Of a stretch of 64,000 bases of DNA, positions 26,461-38,900 are shown one piece after another. Source of the DNA: Polydactylus sextarius (taxonomy: Eukaryota; Chordata; Actinopteri; Polynemidae); assembly GCA_016801845.1 (NCBI GenBank), contig CM028919.1, forward strand, positions 6,007,001-6,071,000, given 5' to 3'. Position numbers and translations under genes: made by a program. Each line of letters starts with the position of its first letter. Position 1 is the first letter of the stretch. The notes beneath the pieces were generated by a model that was not told the DNA's origin, made no database searches, and saw only the letters and a list, made by a program, of their open reading frames with translations.

Positions 26461-27800
26461 CTATTACTATTAACATATTAGGCCCAAAAATACACAACAA
26501 TCATCAAATCTGATTTTTTTTAAAAATGCTATTTATTACAATAACAAAACACAAACATGCTCAAGGATGTGTTTAAGATCTTGAAAAGTAAACATATGTT
26601 ATGAACATATAAAGATGAATTCAAAATACATGGTCTATCAACGTCAAACAAAAACTTGGAGAGAGTTTCAAATCAGTACTTTTGAGTGAAGTCCCAGCGC
26701 TGATCTGATCACATGATCTGATCATGCCCATGTGATCATAGAACCTTAAGGGTTAATTAGGCAACTTACATGAACAGCTTATTGAACAGGTTTCTGCTGA
26801 ACACACAAAAAATCTTTCTCATCATGATACAACAGCATCACCACCTATGGGTGATGTTTTTGGTCATTGTCTTGCTCTAATATGCAAAGAGTGTCTATAG
26901 GTGGGATAATACAGTTTAATACAGTATTTCCAAATGTCCAAATGCTTATTAGTCCCCAGGTACACACCACTGTACATACATATCTGTAACAAAAATAAGG
27001 GGAAAATATCCAATAATCTATCTAATAGTCTAATAATCATCTTTAGGGAGCAGTTGTTCACCAGATACAGACTAGAATGCATTTTTGGTCAATGTAAATG
27101 TTCAGAACTTTTTAACATAAAGTGATTTAATATAAGAGTCACGGTTACACAAATACATATGTTGTGTTTTGCCAGCAGATGTCAGTGTTCTCTCTCATAT
27201 AGAGTCTACATTATACCATTGTACCTGCTCTTTATCAGTCACACAAACCACCTAAGGACATTTCCTACTTAAACACTAATTTGCATTCATAAAGAGATGC
27301 TGTATTTTTGTGCTTAGGGGCATATAACTTTAGCAGCAGAGTGTTTTTTTTTCTGCCCCCTAGACATTGGTACTGGTACTTCCTTCAGTGTGTCAGTGGC
27401 TTTGGTCTTTTAAGCACTCGGTCTCGGTATGTTGGACTGAAAACAGTTACGATTTGACCTTTATTTACACGGATTACACCTCTGGTACTAAAGATTAGAA
27501 TTTGACGCAGACATATAATGATCCAGAACACAGTGGTGTGAACAGCCTAAAATAATTTGTCACTCTATTGCCTTACAACCTCCACAGACTTTTCTTCGCT
27601 GTCCAAATTAGGACTCAAGTCACTTGTACTCACCTATAAAGAGTCTTTTGCCTGTATTCTCAAATGATAGCAAATATTCATTCAGTGCCACCTCAGCTTT
27701 TCTCGCCAGTGTTCCACAGTGGGTCTTTAAGATGTCCTCAAGCTGATTCACATGTCAACATACTGAGTTGTATTGACTCTGATAATACTTCACCAACAGT
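25990..27800. other. AT-rich intergenic DNA
   Basis: Contains a TTTTA-repeat tract (26,060-26,105) and a TA run. No gene seen. Confidence 0.4.
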
Positions 27801-27807
27801 TCACGGT

Positions 27808-27879
27808 GGTTCCATGGTGTAATGGTTAGCACTCTGGACTTTGAATCCAGTGATCCGAGTTCAAATCTCGGTGGAACCT
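27808..27879 (+). tRNA. tRNA-Gln (anticodon TTG)
   Basis: A 72-nt cloverleaf. The acceptor stem GGTTCCA pairs with TGGAACC and is followed by discriminator T. The D arm contains TGGTGTAATGGTTAGCA (A box). The anticodon arm is CTGGA-CTTTGAA-TCCAG with anticodon TTG. The T arm is CCGAG-TTCAAAT-CTCGG (B box). All stems pair, there is no intron, and CCA is not encoded, as usual in eukaryotes. Likely functional. Confidence 0.95.
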
Positions 27880-28628
27880 TATTCTGGGGTCAGGATCTTC
27901 AGTCTGTTAAAGGGCCTTTAGGGTGTTCTCATCCGGAGCATTATATCATGTTAAAAGAACCACATAACAGGCATTCTCATCCTCAAAAATGTTTAGTCCA
28001 TGAAAACAGTTTTCCATCAGTATGCCTGAACGTGAATTAACAGCTGCAGCACAAATGTCTTTAGTCACATCTCTGTTCAGAAAAAAAGACGGATTGCAGT
28101 TGGACTGAATGAATATACTATAATTTGTTCTTTCAAACTGTTAAGAGTGCATCCTGCCCGCACCTACAGTCAGCTGAGATTGTGATTACACTGGCCTTTG
28201 CACATCATCGCTGGATTCAGAGTGTAGACCATTACAACATGAAATCACTTTATATCACATCTTCCACCACCAGAGACAACGATACAACTTCATCTGTGTG
28301 CTTAATGACAATCATCATGAAAAGAGTGTTTTCAGATAAAGCAGGTGGTCTTTGCACTCACCTATCAATGACCTGCATATGATGGCAAGGAGGCATCACA
28401 GGCCAGTGTCTCACTTTTGACCTTAATGACTCTCAAAATCCTAAAATCTTTCTGCATCTTGCCATCAGTGACCCCAACTACTTACATGAATGCTGGAGGG
28501 TCGGGTTCATCATGCTGTCCAAAGCATTGAGTTGTAATTCATGGGGCAAATCACAAACGGTTTTACAACTGTCCTGACCACATGATCATTTGAATCCGTT
28601 GAGTTACAGTCTAACCACACTTTGTGGT

Positions 28629-28700
28629 GGTTCCATGGTGTAATGGTCAGCAACCTGGACTTTGAATCCAGTGATCTGAGTTCAAATCGTGGTGGAACCT
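28629..28700 (+). pseudogene. Degenerate tRNA-Gln (TTG) copy
   Basis: Same 72-nt layout and an intact acceptor stem and anticodon stem-loop as the copy 821 nt upstream. The T arm reads CTGAG-TTCAAAT-CGTGG, which breaks at least one pair and weakens others. The D-loop end is changed (GGTCAGCAAC). The flanks downstream of both copies are also similar (about 28,045-28,150 versus 28,965-29,055), so this is a duplicated segment with a decaying tRNA gene. Confidence 0.7.
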
Positions 28701-29059
28701 TAAATGTAGTATCCAAGTCAAAGATAATGAACTGTTGGATAGTTGCTGTCTAGTGAGAGGAAAGTTGGAGAAATAAGAAGACTGTGTTGTTAAATCTACC
28801 TCTTAGACACAATTGGGACAACATTTCAAAGGGGATCAGCTTGTGTTTTGCACCATTGCTCTGAGGACACTTCAATTATTGAAAAACAACAAACTTGGTA
28901 AGGGGAATATATTAAAAAATATTTTCTGTTTGAAAATACTCTCTCATCAGTGCTTCTGATAATGAATTTACAGCTGCAGCACAAATGTTTTTGGTTACAT
29001 CTGCGTCTGAATGAATATGCATTATTTTGTTCTGGCACATGTAAACGGTGCACATCAAT

Positions 29060-31180
29060 TGACTCTTATCAGCTTCCACTAAGCCTCAAGCCCAGGTCAC
29101 TGGATACTGAAGGCACTGGATACCATTTACATCTTGGTGATTAGCATCACGGTGGTTGCTGCAAGGACACTGCCTGTATTTACTTTTCATAAAACATGCA
29201 AAACTAAATCCCACAGTGGTACAATCCCCAGAACATATGAATGTGCTGGTGAATGTACAATATGTGTTTTACTATAGAAAATGATTTGTGCTCACACAAT
29301 GAATTTAACAACTATTAAGTTTGTCATTCAATAGTTAGACTTACAGTAAATGCAAGATTGTGAGAATTTATCTAAATTAAGAGATATTTGTTAGCCATGC
29401 CATAATTGTGTCAGAACATGTCCAGACTTGTCTGGGAATAGATTCCTGGGAAACTGGGAATACCCGGCTACTTTGATTGTGACAAAAGATACAACCGAAT
29501 ATGTTAAGCACGAAGCAACTGAGACCATTATTAAAAGAGCTGTCTCAGCAGAAGTAAGGCTGTAAAAAATATAATGATTAATAATCAGCCTCTGTCTTTA
29601 GCTGGAAACCAACTCCAGTTTAGCCCAGGTGGGAGAATAACTCAAATGCATCGACTGACCTTCTCCATTGAGCTTCATGGAACGTTTTTGTAACTGAAAC
29701 GTCGTTAAAATATCAGATAAAATATTCAGTCCCACAACAAACAACTTCTGCTTTTCTCTCACATAAAATGTGACCAAAGACATTTACACTGAATATATAA
29801 ATACACATTCGGAGGCACTGACAGGAGTTTTTCCTTTTTTTTTTTTTTATGAAGTAAATATATAAAGATATCTTACCCAGTTCATCCAGTATTTCAAGTT
29901 TTTAGCAGACCCCTATCAAAACCAAGTCACCCAGAGACTTGAACATGGATTGGAAGGAACATGTAGTTATGAATTCATATATTCAAACTGTTCCACTACA
30001 GTCTGGTAAAGCTGGTTACTAGTACTATAGTATTATAAACATAAAAGAATGGCAGTTCAGGAGTGTGGGCACAGCCTGTACACCATTATGTACTAACACA
30101 ATTGAGACAGCAGAAAAAACAACCCCACATCAGTCACATTACATTTAAGTAAATAACAGGCGACACTTACCTGAAGCACAGAAGTTTTCACAGAGGTTTT
30201 CTTTAGTGTTTCAGTTCAGGAGCTGCTGGTTGTATCCATGTGGCCCTTAACCATTCTGAAAGATGTTATAAATACTTTATTGCTGTAAGGGCACTTCCTT
30301 TTCACATTGGATGGCTTTCAAGGCTTCTGTCACAGGAAAGTCATCATCATTACATCATCTAACCATTTACATACTGAGCATGTGACAGTACACATCTAGC
30401 CTCAAGTTATACAAGGACAGTTTTTGTGATAATTTTCGTGTGGCAAAGGTTATATTTTCTGGGTTTATTCAGTACAAAAAAAAACTCCCCTAAAAGATCC
30501 CAAACTTACAACTGCAGCATAAATGTCTTTCTTCACATATTGACTGAAATTTGCCAGAGGTCTAGGTTCATAGTCAGGATAGCTGAGTAGCCAAAGGTAA
30601 ACTCACGTCACAGACTTTCCTGGTCACCGGTGGTTCTTGCATCAGCCAGGATATCCCTAGAACTGTTTCTCATTGGTGGATAGTAAAAAGCTATGTTGTT
30701 GTTTGTCAGCCTTTGAAACATACCTGATGAGGGTTTTCCCTTTTATAGGAATTATCATATTGGATGGACATGGACATTATCATGGCAGAGAGAGCTGGGT
30801 GTATTTAATTGTATATTTATAGGTCTTAATATCCACTTAGAATATTTCAGAGGAAACTCTGGGACTTAGGGAAACTTCAAGAGAAAAGGTGTGTCTCCAC
30901 TGAATGTGAGGAAACATCTGGACCAACAGTAGTATGTTTGTGTTTGTGCATGTGTTCCATTGGATTCCAGTTCAACAAGTCCAGGGAATGACTCTGACAC
31001 CACATCAAAGTCCCTGCTCACTACGACAAACAATGGATGTATCGCTTGCCTTTCTTAAATATGGCCAGGCATAGTCAGAACAATGAGCAAGTTCAGACTG
31101 ACATTTTGTGTGAGTTGTGTGACCTGTAGTAACCCTGCAAGTGACAATCCAGTCTTGTCATACCTAGATGGTGATGACTT
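29060..31180. other. Intergenic, no gene recognised
   Basis: A weak third copy of the tRNA-flank repeat (ACTGCAGCATAAATGTCTTT) sits at about 30,510, without a tRNA. Nothing else is supported. Confidence 0.4.
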
Positions 31181-31185
31181 TTTAA

Positions 31186-31740
31186 TTGTTTTCAAAAGCA
31201 CCTTTTACTTTACAAGGGAAATCTCCCACATTGCGCAAGTGTTTAGTGTGAGTGAGCTCCACCACACCACACGCACCACACACCCTTTGTTTCAGCGAAA
31301 ATCATCATATGACCGTTGGTTCAGCAGCTACAACATCCACCTGTGATATTTTAAACAATCGACCGCCAACCACCGCCACCAGTGGTTATGACCAGTCACG
31401 TGTTCAAAGTTGCCTGACGTTTTGACACAAATTATCTAGCATATATGGTCATAAGTACAGTGGGTAGGTATTATCAGCTGTGACTGGTTCAGGTCACATT
31501 TCGTCAGTCCAGTTCCACTACTTTAATTCAAATTTATGTTAAATTGAACACAACAAGTAAAAATTACCTTTAATATACTAAAACACTTTAAAAAGAGAGT
31601 AAGAAACAAAATAAAACTATGCAAGACAACTAAGTGTCACATCTTTAATCAACCACAAGTAAGTAACTGTAAGCGTTGCCTGTATAACCACAACAGTTTT
31701 AAACATCCTAAACCTCATATATGAGAACTCTCTTGTCACA
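31186..31740. repeat. Array flank block, related to 41066-41650
   Basis: Direct repeat of 41066-41650, with substitutions and small indels, including the segment around ATATATGGTCATAAGTACAG. It lies 3' of copy A, beyond which no further receptor exons were found, so it marks the edge of the array. Confidence 0.75.
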
Positions 31741-32419
31741 CAACAATGGTCCCATTTGTAGTTTTGTGTGAAGGATTGTAATGAAGTCTTGTGCAGACAT
31801 TAATGTCTATTAACATTAATGACTATTTTCGTGTCCTCAGGTCACATTTGGTTTAAGATTAAATAACTACAAAGACAGTGAGTTTCATTTGTTTCCTGAC
31901 CTCATGGTAAAATCAACTGTCCTGCATTTTGTGTTCTTTACACAACAACTGTAGTTGTTACTGATAGTTATATGTTTACATAGTACATACCTGAGATCTC
32001 ATGTGCTATGATGGTGTACAGTGTTTGACATCAGTGTGCTTTTGTTTATGGAACAACTTGCCTCCACACCCTTTATCAGTAATGTGATCAGCATTTCTAC
32101 TGTTGTCTTAACATGTAAGATAAGTTTTCATGCTTGGATCTTGACATATCTAAACGAAGAGTAAGTGGATCAGTGTTAACAATAGTGTCAGATTACAGTG
32201 CAATTTAAAGAGCTGCTATGTTTTTGGAAAATCTGTCCTGATTAGCATAACTCTTCCCCTTTTGTCACCAGTTTCCTTACCAGTTTCCTTTCCTTCCTGA
32301 AGCCTAATCTTAGCAATTGTATCAAGTTACAGTGTGGTTGAAGAGCTGCTGCTGGGGAACCACCCTGAAGGCTGAGCTCCTGTCAGCAATTTTCACACAC
32401 CAACCTATCGACTGACCAG

Positions 32420-32476
32420 CTGATTGGCCAACCTAAATCATCAGATAATAAAACACACCCATGTTGCTATAAAAGG
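32420..32476 (+). promoter_or_regulatory. CCAAT/RFX-like cassette 1
   Basis: CTGATTGGCCAAC (inverted CCAAT, NF-Y type), then about 41 nt to GTTGCTATAAAAGG, which here also forms a TATA box. First of six related cassettes in the array flanks. Confidence 0.35.
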
Positions 32477-32871
32477 ATAGGGAATCTATTACTACATTAG
32501 GCAACAATCAAAGTCAAAACAAGTTAACAGAACGGCCCATGGTGCGTGTTTTAATTTGTATGTCATGATTTTCAGTGACCTTTTTAAATTCAGTCAGTAA
32601 AAAGTTAACTCCATGTGAATATCTAAGTTAACCTCCAGTAAAACTCCACACCCTTCATCAGTAATGTGATCAAAACTTTTAATGTTGTCTTAACATGTAA
32701 AATAAGTTTTCATGCTTGGATCTAAACAGGGAGAGTAAGTGGATCAGTGTTAACAATAGTGTCAGGTTGAAGTGCAATTTAAAGAGCTGCTATGTTTTTG
32801 GAAAATCTGTCCTGATTAGCATAACTCTTCCCCTTTTGTCACCAGTTTCTTTACAACGCCCAGTGACACCA

Positions 32872-32926
32872 CTGATTGGCAAACACAGATCACCACATAT
32901 AAAACACACCCCTGTTGCTATAGAAA
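32872..32926 (+). promoter_or_regulatory. CCAAT/RFX-like cassette 2
   Basis: CTGATTGGC and CCTGTTGCTATAG, start to start 40 nt. Reverse strand of the second motif is CTATAGCAACAGG, similar to the RFX half-site and MHC class II X box core. Confidence 0.35.
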
Positions 32927-33377
32927 GTTAGAAATCTGCTCCTACATTCCTACCACAACAATTAAACAAATAGCTTTGACTTAAAAGTGATTTGAGTAAT
33001 GCTATAAAATCCAGATTTCATAAGACAGACAGAGTTAGCAGAAGGACTCATGATGTTTGATTTAAAACTAAAACACTTTCACTTTACTTTTACTTTTGGG
33101 AATGTTTCTAACTGATGAAACTACGAATGAAAAACAGGTGAAAAGAGGGAAAAGTGTCCAACCGTTTATCAGTACTGTGGCCACTACTTTTACAACAGTA
33201 TTAAAATTAAATAGGTTTCCCAGTTTATACTGTAACTAGAAAGAGAGAGAGTGAAGCAGCTTAGGGTCAGGTGTAAGGTTACGATTCAGTTTGAGGAACT
33301 CGTGCCGTCTAGGCTGATGAGTCACTTTCTTCCCTCCATGTCACCCGTTTCCTTACATCACCTCAACCACCTGCCAA

Positions 33378-33427
33378 ATGATTGGCCTAAAACCCACATA
33401 GAAAACACACCCCTGTTGCTATAGAAA
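33378..33427 (+). promoter_or_regulatory. CCAAT/RFX-like cassette 3
   Basis: ATGATTGGCC and CCTGTTGCTATAG, spacing 35 nt. Downstream sequence (ACAATTAAACACAGAAACAA) is shared with cassettes 5 and 6. Confidence 0.35.
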
Positions 33428-33629
33428 GTCTGAAATCTGGTACCACATTACTACCACGACAATTAAACACAGAAACAACTTTGATTCAAATCTTTATCCT
33501 TAATATTTTTGACAGGAAAAGTGAGAAAGTGTTACATGATTTGATTAATACTAGAAATGACAGATTTCATAAGACAGAGTTAACAGAAGGACTCATGATG
33601 TTTGATTTAAGACTAAAAACACAAACAGT

Positions 33630-34300
33630 GACTGGACATAACCACTTCACAATGTAATGCGACCCAATATAACAGTACATCATCAAAAACATGAAGAGTA
33701 TAAAATCTAAAAAGTATAGAAATTCCTTTGTAGATATAAATATAACAAATATAAATCAATATATACATATATATTTCACATATATATGTACAAACTATTT
33801 GTTAATATTAATACAATAAGATACAAAATATAAATTCTATATCATACTAAAGTAATTCTATACTCCACTAGATATTATCAACACAATATAATATAATAAT
33901 AATATAATATAATATAATAATATAATACAATATATAAAGTTTTGCATCCTTATAAAAGTCTTAGAGATTTCCACAACCTCACTTTTCGTCTGCATCAATA
34001 CATCATAGTTATAAACTGTCTGTGACTGAGACTGTTAAAAAATAGGGTTTGTATTTTGTTTGCATCATAAACCATGGTTAAAAATAAATGTCATATAATA
34101 AAGACATGTTCAGTCACATGTCCATCTAAAGCTTGAGTCCAAAAAGATACAAAGATATATATCAAATCTACTACTAATTTTTTGTGTTCAATCTTTGGAC
34201 ACTATGTGAAAAAATACATAAAATAATGCTGAGCATTTGCTGTGAATGCTGAGAAAGGCACGCTGGGTTGAATTGGGTCAAATGTAAACAGCGGCGCAGC
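33630..34300. other. AT-rich spacer 3' of copy A
   Basis: A very AT-rich stretch with ATATATA and ATAATATAATA runs. Likely 3' flank of receptor copy A. The other copies have similar AT-rich spacers at about 42,130-42,380 and 50,500-50,750. Confidence 0.4.
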
Positions 34301-34308
34301 AGTGAGGT

Positions 34309-36597
34309 CTAGTTCCCCAACTCCACATCTGGTTCATTTCTCTTCCACAGAGGTTTGTAGCTGGAAAACCTAACAATGACAAGGAAACATTATTCAAAAT
34401 AAGTTAGATGAGGGAAGTGCAAATCATTTTTATTTTAAGAATTGAGTTTGAAAAATCTTTTACTTTTTGTGAATCTTGTCTTTGTGTCCGCAATAAAAAA
34501 CCATCAGGGCAAACAAAATGTCAGCACCAACAGCAAGAGCAACACCAATCGAGCAAAAGGGGAGATTTTAGTGGGTTCTGTGGTTGCTGTGGGGAAAAAT
34601 AAAAGTGAAACTTAATCTTCTAGCACAAAACATTTATTTTTATTTCAAAAGTCTGTTCATTCAGATAACATGATTATAAAACGCTACACAGAAGAGTTCA
34701 CTGCACATTTTGAACTGAACTCCACACAGCATGGAGCCATGTCATCATTTACACTCCACCATCAAGCGCATGATCAATAGGAAACATTGGAGAGAGAAAA
34801 CATGCTCAGCTACTATAAACATGCAGTTTCTTCTTTCAAGTCAAAAAGGAAGTACAAACATGATGAAACCTCACATGATTCAAACTTTCTCTTAACAGAC
34901 AGAAAACAAAGAGTGAAAAGCTCTGTTCTGTGTCATGTCTGATACAAAGATAATTATTCATTCATACCTTTGGATTTCACAGACTCAGGATTGCAGACGA
35001 CTGTAAAATAAAAGATTCTCGCATCAGAACATGGGATAAATAGAAAAACACATTTCACATTAAAACTAATGAACTAAATATCAATGAAAATGACTCAAGT
35101 CTAGTGATAGATCTGACAGAAGATGATACTTACTGGTGCAGCTGACTTTGTGATGTATATTCTATGTAGAAGAAACAAACAGACAACACAGTGAGATTTC
35201 TGTATGAAAAACTTCACTAATGTCAACAGGTGGTCAGTGTGTAAAGTGTAATACCTGTTGGACACAGTCCAGCTGGTAGATGATCCTGGGGAAGCACTGT
35301 GAGGTGATGAGAGTAGTGATGTTTCCGCTCTTCACCACATCATCCTTCTTATCCTTATGATTTGCAATCACGATGCCCTAAAGAAAACATTTAAAATAGT
35401 CAGATAGTCAGGATATTGTGGATACAGTGATATTTTATGCTGTTTTCCACCTGATCTGTCTTGTTACTGTAGCTAATATGACATGATGCATATAACATTA
35501 TTGTTATATGCTCAACCTCTTGAGCCACAACTGTCCCTACGAAAACAGAAAAACTCGGTCATGTCAGAAGAGCGAGAAAAGACTGTTTGACTTACGTCTG
35601 TGCCATCTGACCAGGAGAATTCGAATTCAGACATGTTGACACCTGGGACACTGACACCTGGGACATTGTACACAGTTTGACCGTGACTCTGAGTGATAGA
35701 GCAGGTGAGGTCCTCAGCACTGCAGAGTTGAAGGAAACCATCTGAGAACAAAAACACATATACATCACCAAAGGTTAGATGTGTCTGTTGCTCAAATAAT
35801 CAATAATCAAATAATCAGTAAATAAATAAGAAGGTACACGTGATCATATTATTTCTATTTCACTCGTGACATTATTATTATTTCTGTATTTCTTTATACT
35901 AAAGCTGTAAAATAACTGTGGTTATTCTTAAACATACACAGGTGTGTAGCATCATTCTTAAGCGTGGTTATAGGTTAAAACAGCCGGACTGTATTATAAA
36001 GACAGAGGCACTTCCTTGTTCCTTGTTTCTAGGAAGTTCATTCAATGGGACACTGTGCTAGACGTTTCTAGACGTTTCTAGACGTTTCTAGACGTTTCTA
36101 GACGTTTCTAGACGTTTCTAGACGTCTAGCGTCAGTAACTAACAGCTTTGTCATTTGACAGATAATTTTATCTGTAATGTTTTAGGCTGCAACGATCAAT
36201 CTGATATTACTTATAATAACTTAGTTTGTTTATAATCTAGAACGGCTTCTAAAAAACACCCGAGAAGTTTCATAGTAAACACTCAGTCAAATGAAAATAA
36301 AATCGATAGAAATAAAAATAGAAAACAGAAATAAAGTGCGTCGCTGAGATCAGCCTATAACTCAGTGTTGTTAATTGTGTCATAAGCTGATGAAACATCT
36401 GTAGTAGCGAGATTAGTCACAAGTACGAATGACCAAGTAAAGCAAACAGTCACTAAACTTTCAATTCCTCACGGACATTTATCGCAACAGTCAACACAGG
36501 TTACAGGCTTTAATTTCAACTAAGCGACTAAATAAAAATGTTACTCACATATAAAGAAGAGCCAGCCAAAGAAACGCGTGTTGCTTCTACGATCCAT
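34309..36597 (-). CDS. Tandem receptor-like gene copy A (frame disrupted in TM exon)
   Basis: Exons (minus): 36549-36597, 35596-35741, 35255-35377, 35134-35161, 34968-35000, 34464-34586, 34309-34369. The first five close in phase and give a signal peptide (MDRRSNTRFFGWLFFIYGFL, cleavage likely after CSA). The ectodomain starts EDLTCSITQSHG and contains FSWSDGTD, KSGNITTLITSQCFP (sequon NIT) and NIHHKVSCT. The transmembrane exon is 123 nt, whereas the other copies have lengths of 1 modulo 3. In the incoming frame it reads ARLVLLLLLVLTFCLP and stops at 34504-34506, for a protein of about 153 residues. In the other frame the same exon gives a membrane helix (AVGADILFALMVFYC) and joins an in-frame last exon ending DVELGN. 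That tail holds SSYKPL, an ITIM-like motif. Copy A is therefore a frameshifted copy, a GPI-like variant, or a sequence error. The cysteine before FSW, present in B-D, is missing. Family not recognised. Confidence 0.75.
36056..36128. repeat. Decanucleotide tandem repeat in copy A intron 1
   Basis: The unit GACGTTTCTA is repeated about six times without error, then a partial unit GACGTCTAG. It lies between receptor exons 1 and 2, and no equivalent was seen in copies B-D. Confidence 0.95.
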
Positions 36598-36650
36598 TTT
36601 TTGTTAATGTGATTAACAGCGCCGGTTTTGTCAAGTCATGTGCTACGCGC

Positions 36651-36658
36651 TGACGTCA
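36651..36658. promoter_or_regulatory. CRE-like palindrome upstream of copy A
   Basis: TGACGTCA lies 53 nt upstream of the copy A start codon, a perfect CREB/ATF consensus. Position is consistent with a proximal promoter element. No binding evidence is available. Confidence 0.4.
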
Positions 36659-37769
36659 GTCGATCTGATGTTTGACATGTAATGGTGTTAATGTAAACAG
36701 GGGAAGTGATTCATTGAATTGTGATCTGACTTATGGGAAAACATGTTGATTTGTGCACAAGCACTCATTATTCTCTGACAACATGACTTATCTGTTTTTA
36801 AAGTTATGTGAAACACAGGAAACAGAAAACCTCTGCCTTATGTGGTCACAGGAGCTTCCTAAGTCTTGCCAGCGTCTTGCTGGATTTTACTGACCGAATA
36901 CGTGACAGACTGTGTGTATTTGCCAGTATGACAAGACTTGAATACAACTGTACTTATGAACATACAGTATATAGTAGATATTTCCACCTACACACATTTA
37001 TATGTACTTGCTGTAGTGTCCTCCTGGATACACATCTTTGTGTATGGGGTTTGGAAACAAAATCCCACATTCCTTTAAGGCTTTCTTGATCACAGTATAT
37101 TTCCTGGGCCTTTTTTAATTATCTCAGTTGCACAATTATGGTCAAATTAGATTGTTTTCTTCCCTTTACAGGATTTTTATTTTCCAAACCTCCTGTTGTA
37201 TCATCACAGATCTGAACTCAGGGGGGGGTAGAGACAGGCCAAGGTTTGGGTGAACCTGATGAATTTTCAAGTCAGTGTGTTGTGGGACTGGCAACTTGTC
37301 TCTGAGGTGTTTTTTAAATAACAGCTGTGTCAAATTTCCCTTCTCTCCTTCTGCCACAACAAAGATGTGTATGTTGTTCCATCTTTGAACTGTGAAAGTT
37401 GGATTAATAAATATTTTTGTGCTTTTATTCACAAGATATGGGAAAAGGTGCTGGTTTAACACTACAATTTGCACCAAGTCTGGATCCTACAGATGGCTAC
37501 TGATGGCTACTCACTGATATGTTGAAGTGTACTCCTGATTTTAAGTTGAATTACATCATTTCCTGTGGTAAACTCAGTGAAAGGATTGAACTGACAGTAC
37601 GTTGTGTTCTGTAGATACTGTCCACACAAGTTTTTCTCTTTACATTTCATTTATTCAACATGTCCTCTTGTAGCTCAGATCCACACAGTTAAAAGAAGTG
37701 TACTTAATTTAAAACAGGCAGTCAGCTTCAGTTGTTTATTATCTAGTTAGGACCAGATAATAGTAAATA

Positions 37770-38070
37770 AATAGTAAATAAATTCACTGTCCTGTTGTTG
37801 CTCAGATCTCAAAAACTCAATGTACTTTAATGTATCATTTTTTTACACATTTACAGTGCTTTGACTGTGTCAGGAAATGTTGACGGGGAAGTTGGAGCAG
37901 AAGATGTGGTCTGAGTCTGGGAGGGATCAACAGGAATGAAAAGAGATGCCGAGGCAGGAAGAGATCTGAACTGTTGAGACATGAAAAAAATGGTAGATGC
38001 AGTGATTGGCTTATGAGAGACAAGCATTTATGATACAAGACAACATAATATATCACTGTTGGTTTACCAG
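37770..38070. repeat. Array block about 1.2 kb upstream of copy A, matches 46745-47010
   Basis: Contains the possible alternative tail exon. Equal distance from the copy A and copy B start codons shows that it belongs to the duplicated unit. No equivalent was found upstream of copies C or D. Confidence 0.75.
37855..37990 (-). other. Possible alternative tail exon, A unit
   Basis: On the minus strand, an AG acceptor (TTCAG|ATCTCTTCC) opens a frame reading SLPASASLFIPVDPSQTQ and ending FPDTVKAL then TAA. It is entered in the same phase (two bases plus one) that ends exon 6 of the tandem receptor genes, so it could serve as an alternative cytoplasmic tail for the unit upstream (copy B). The paralogous segment in the B unit keeps the frame. 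Other frames are open too, so coding status is unproven. Confidence 0.3.
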
Positions 38071-38584
38071 CACCATTGTGAGGGAAAAATCTAGACCTCT
38101 ATATTACATACCTGGCATGACATGCATAACCTCCCTATGGTTGACATGCATACCCTCCCTATGTCTAAGCTTAAGAGTAAAAGGGAAATTAGAGTTACAC
38201 ACCTTCACGTAGTTATTATATTAAAGGGAGGTTAGGGTCTTGTGTCATATGTTAAAAGGAATATGATTGTATTGGATTGATCTTTTCTTATGGGGAACCA
38301 TGCCACCTGGCTCTCTTAATTAGAATCATAAAACTGATCTAATCTGAAAGCACCCATGTATAATGAGTGAAGACTCTCTTGTAACAGCCAAACACCAGTT
38401 AGAACAGAAACAGATAAAAACCTCGACTTCCAAGGAAAATGTCAGAAGTGGTGTTGGCTCTGCATACTATGCTCTTGCGCTGTACGCTGAGGCCTTTTGT
38501 CTCCTTGACGGGACAAATACATCTATTCTGTTCTATTCTGTTCTATTCTGTTCCAATCAACCACAAGTAAGTAACTGCAAGTGT

Positions 38585-38900
38585 AGCCCGGGTTAGTAAG
38601 TAAGTAAAATTTGTTTTTGTAGCATTTTTCGTCACAAAATGCTTTACAGTGAGATCATAACTACAAAAAACAGAGCATATATAAAATAAAACAATGTGGA
38701 AGTATAAAAACAAACATAGAAAAGCAAGTGTATATAAGCACAGAAAGTTAACCAAAAGCCTGTTTGAACAAGTGCGTCTTCGGTGCCTTTTAAAACTGTA
38801 CACAGAGAGAGCAAATCTGAGAGGGATGGGCAAGGCATCCCACATTTTAGGGCCAAAAGTTTCAAAGGCTCAGGCACCACAGGTGTTTAGACAGGGCTGA
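38585..38900. mobile_element. Dispersed fish repeat
   Basis: AAATGCTTTACAGTGAGATC to GGCAAGGCATCCCACATTTT and GGCTCAGGCACCACAGGTGT follow a common fish interspersed pattern. Overlapping open frames on both strands have no coding character. Confidence 0.5.

Larger units (their letters stand above)
31980..32960. repeat. Array flank blocks repeated at 40440-41040
   Basis: Two related pieces (about 31,980-32,330 and 32,560-32,960) both match 40440-41040. They share GTTAACAATAGTGTCAG, the AAAGAGCTGCTATGTTTTTG segment and the CCAAT/RFX-like cassette. Short ORFs here are only shadows of the repeat. Confidence 0.75.
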
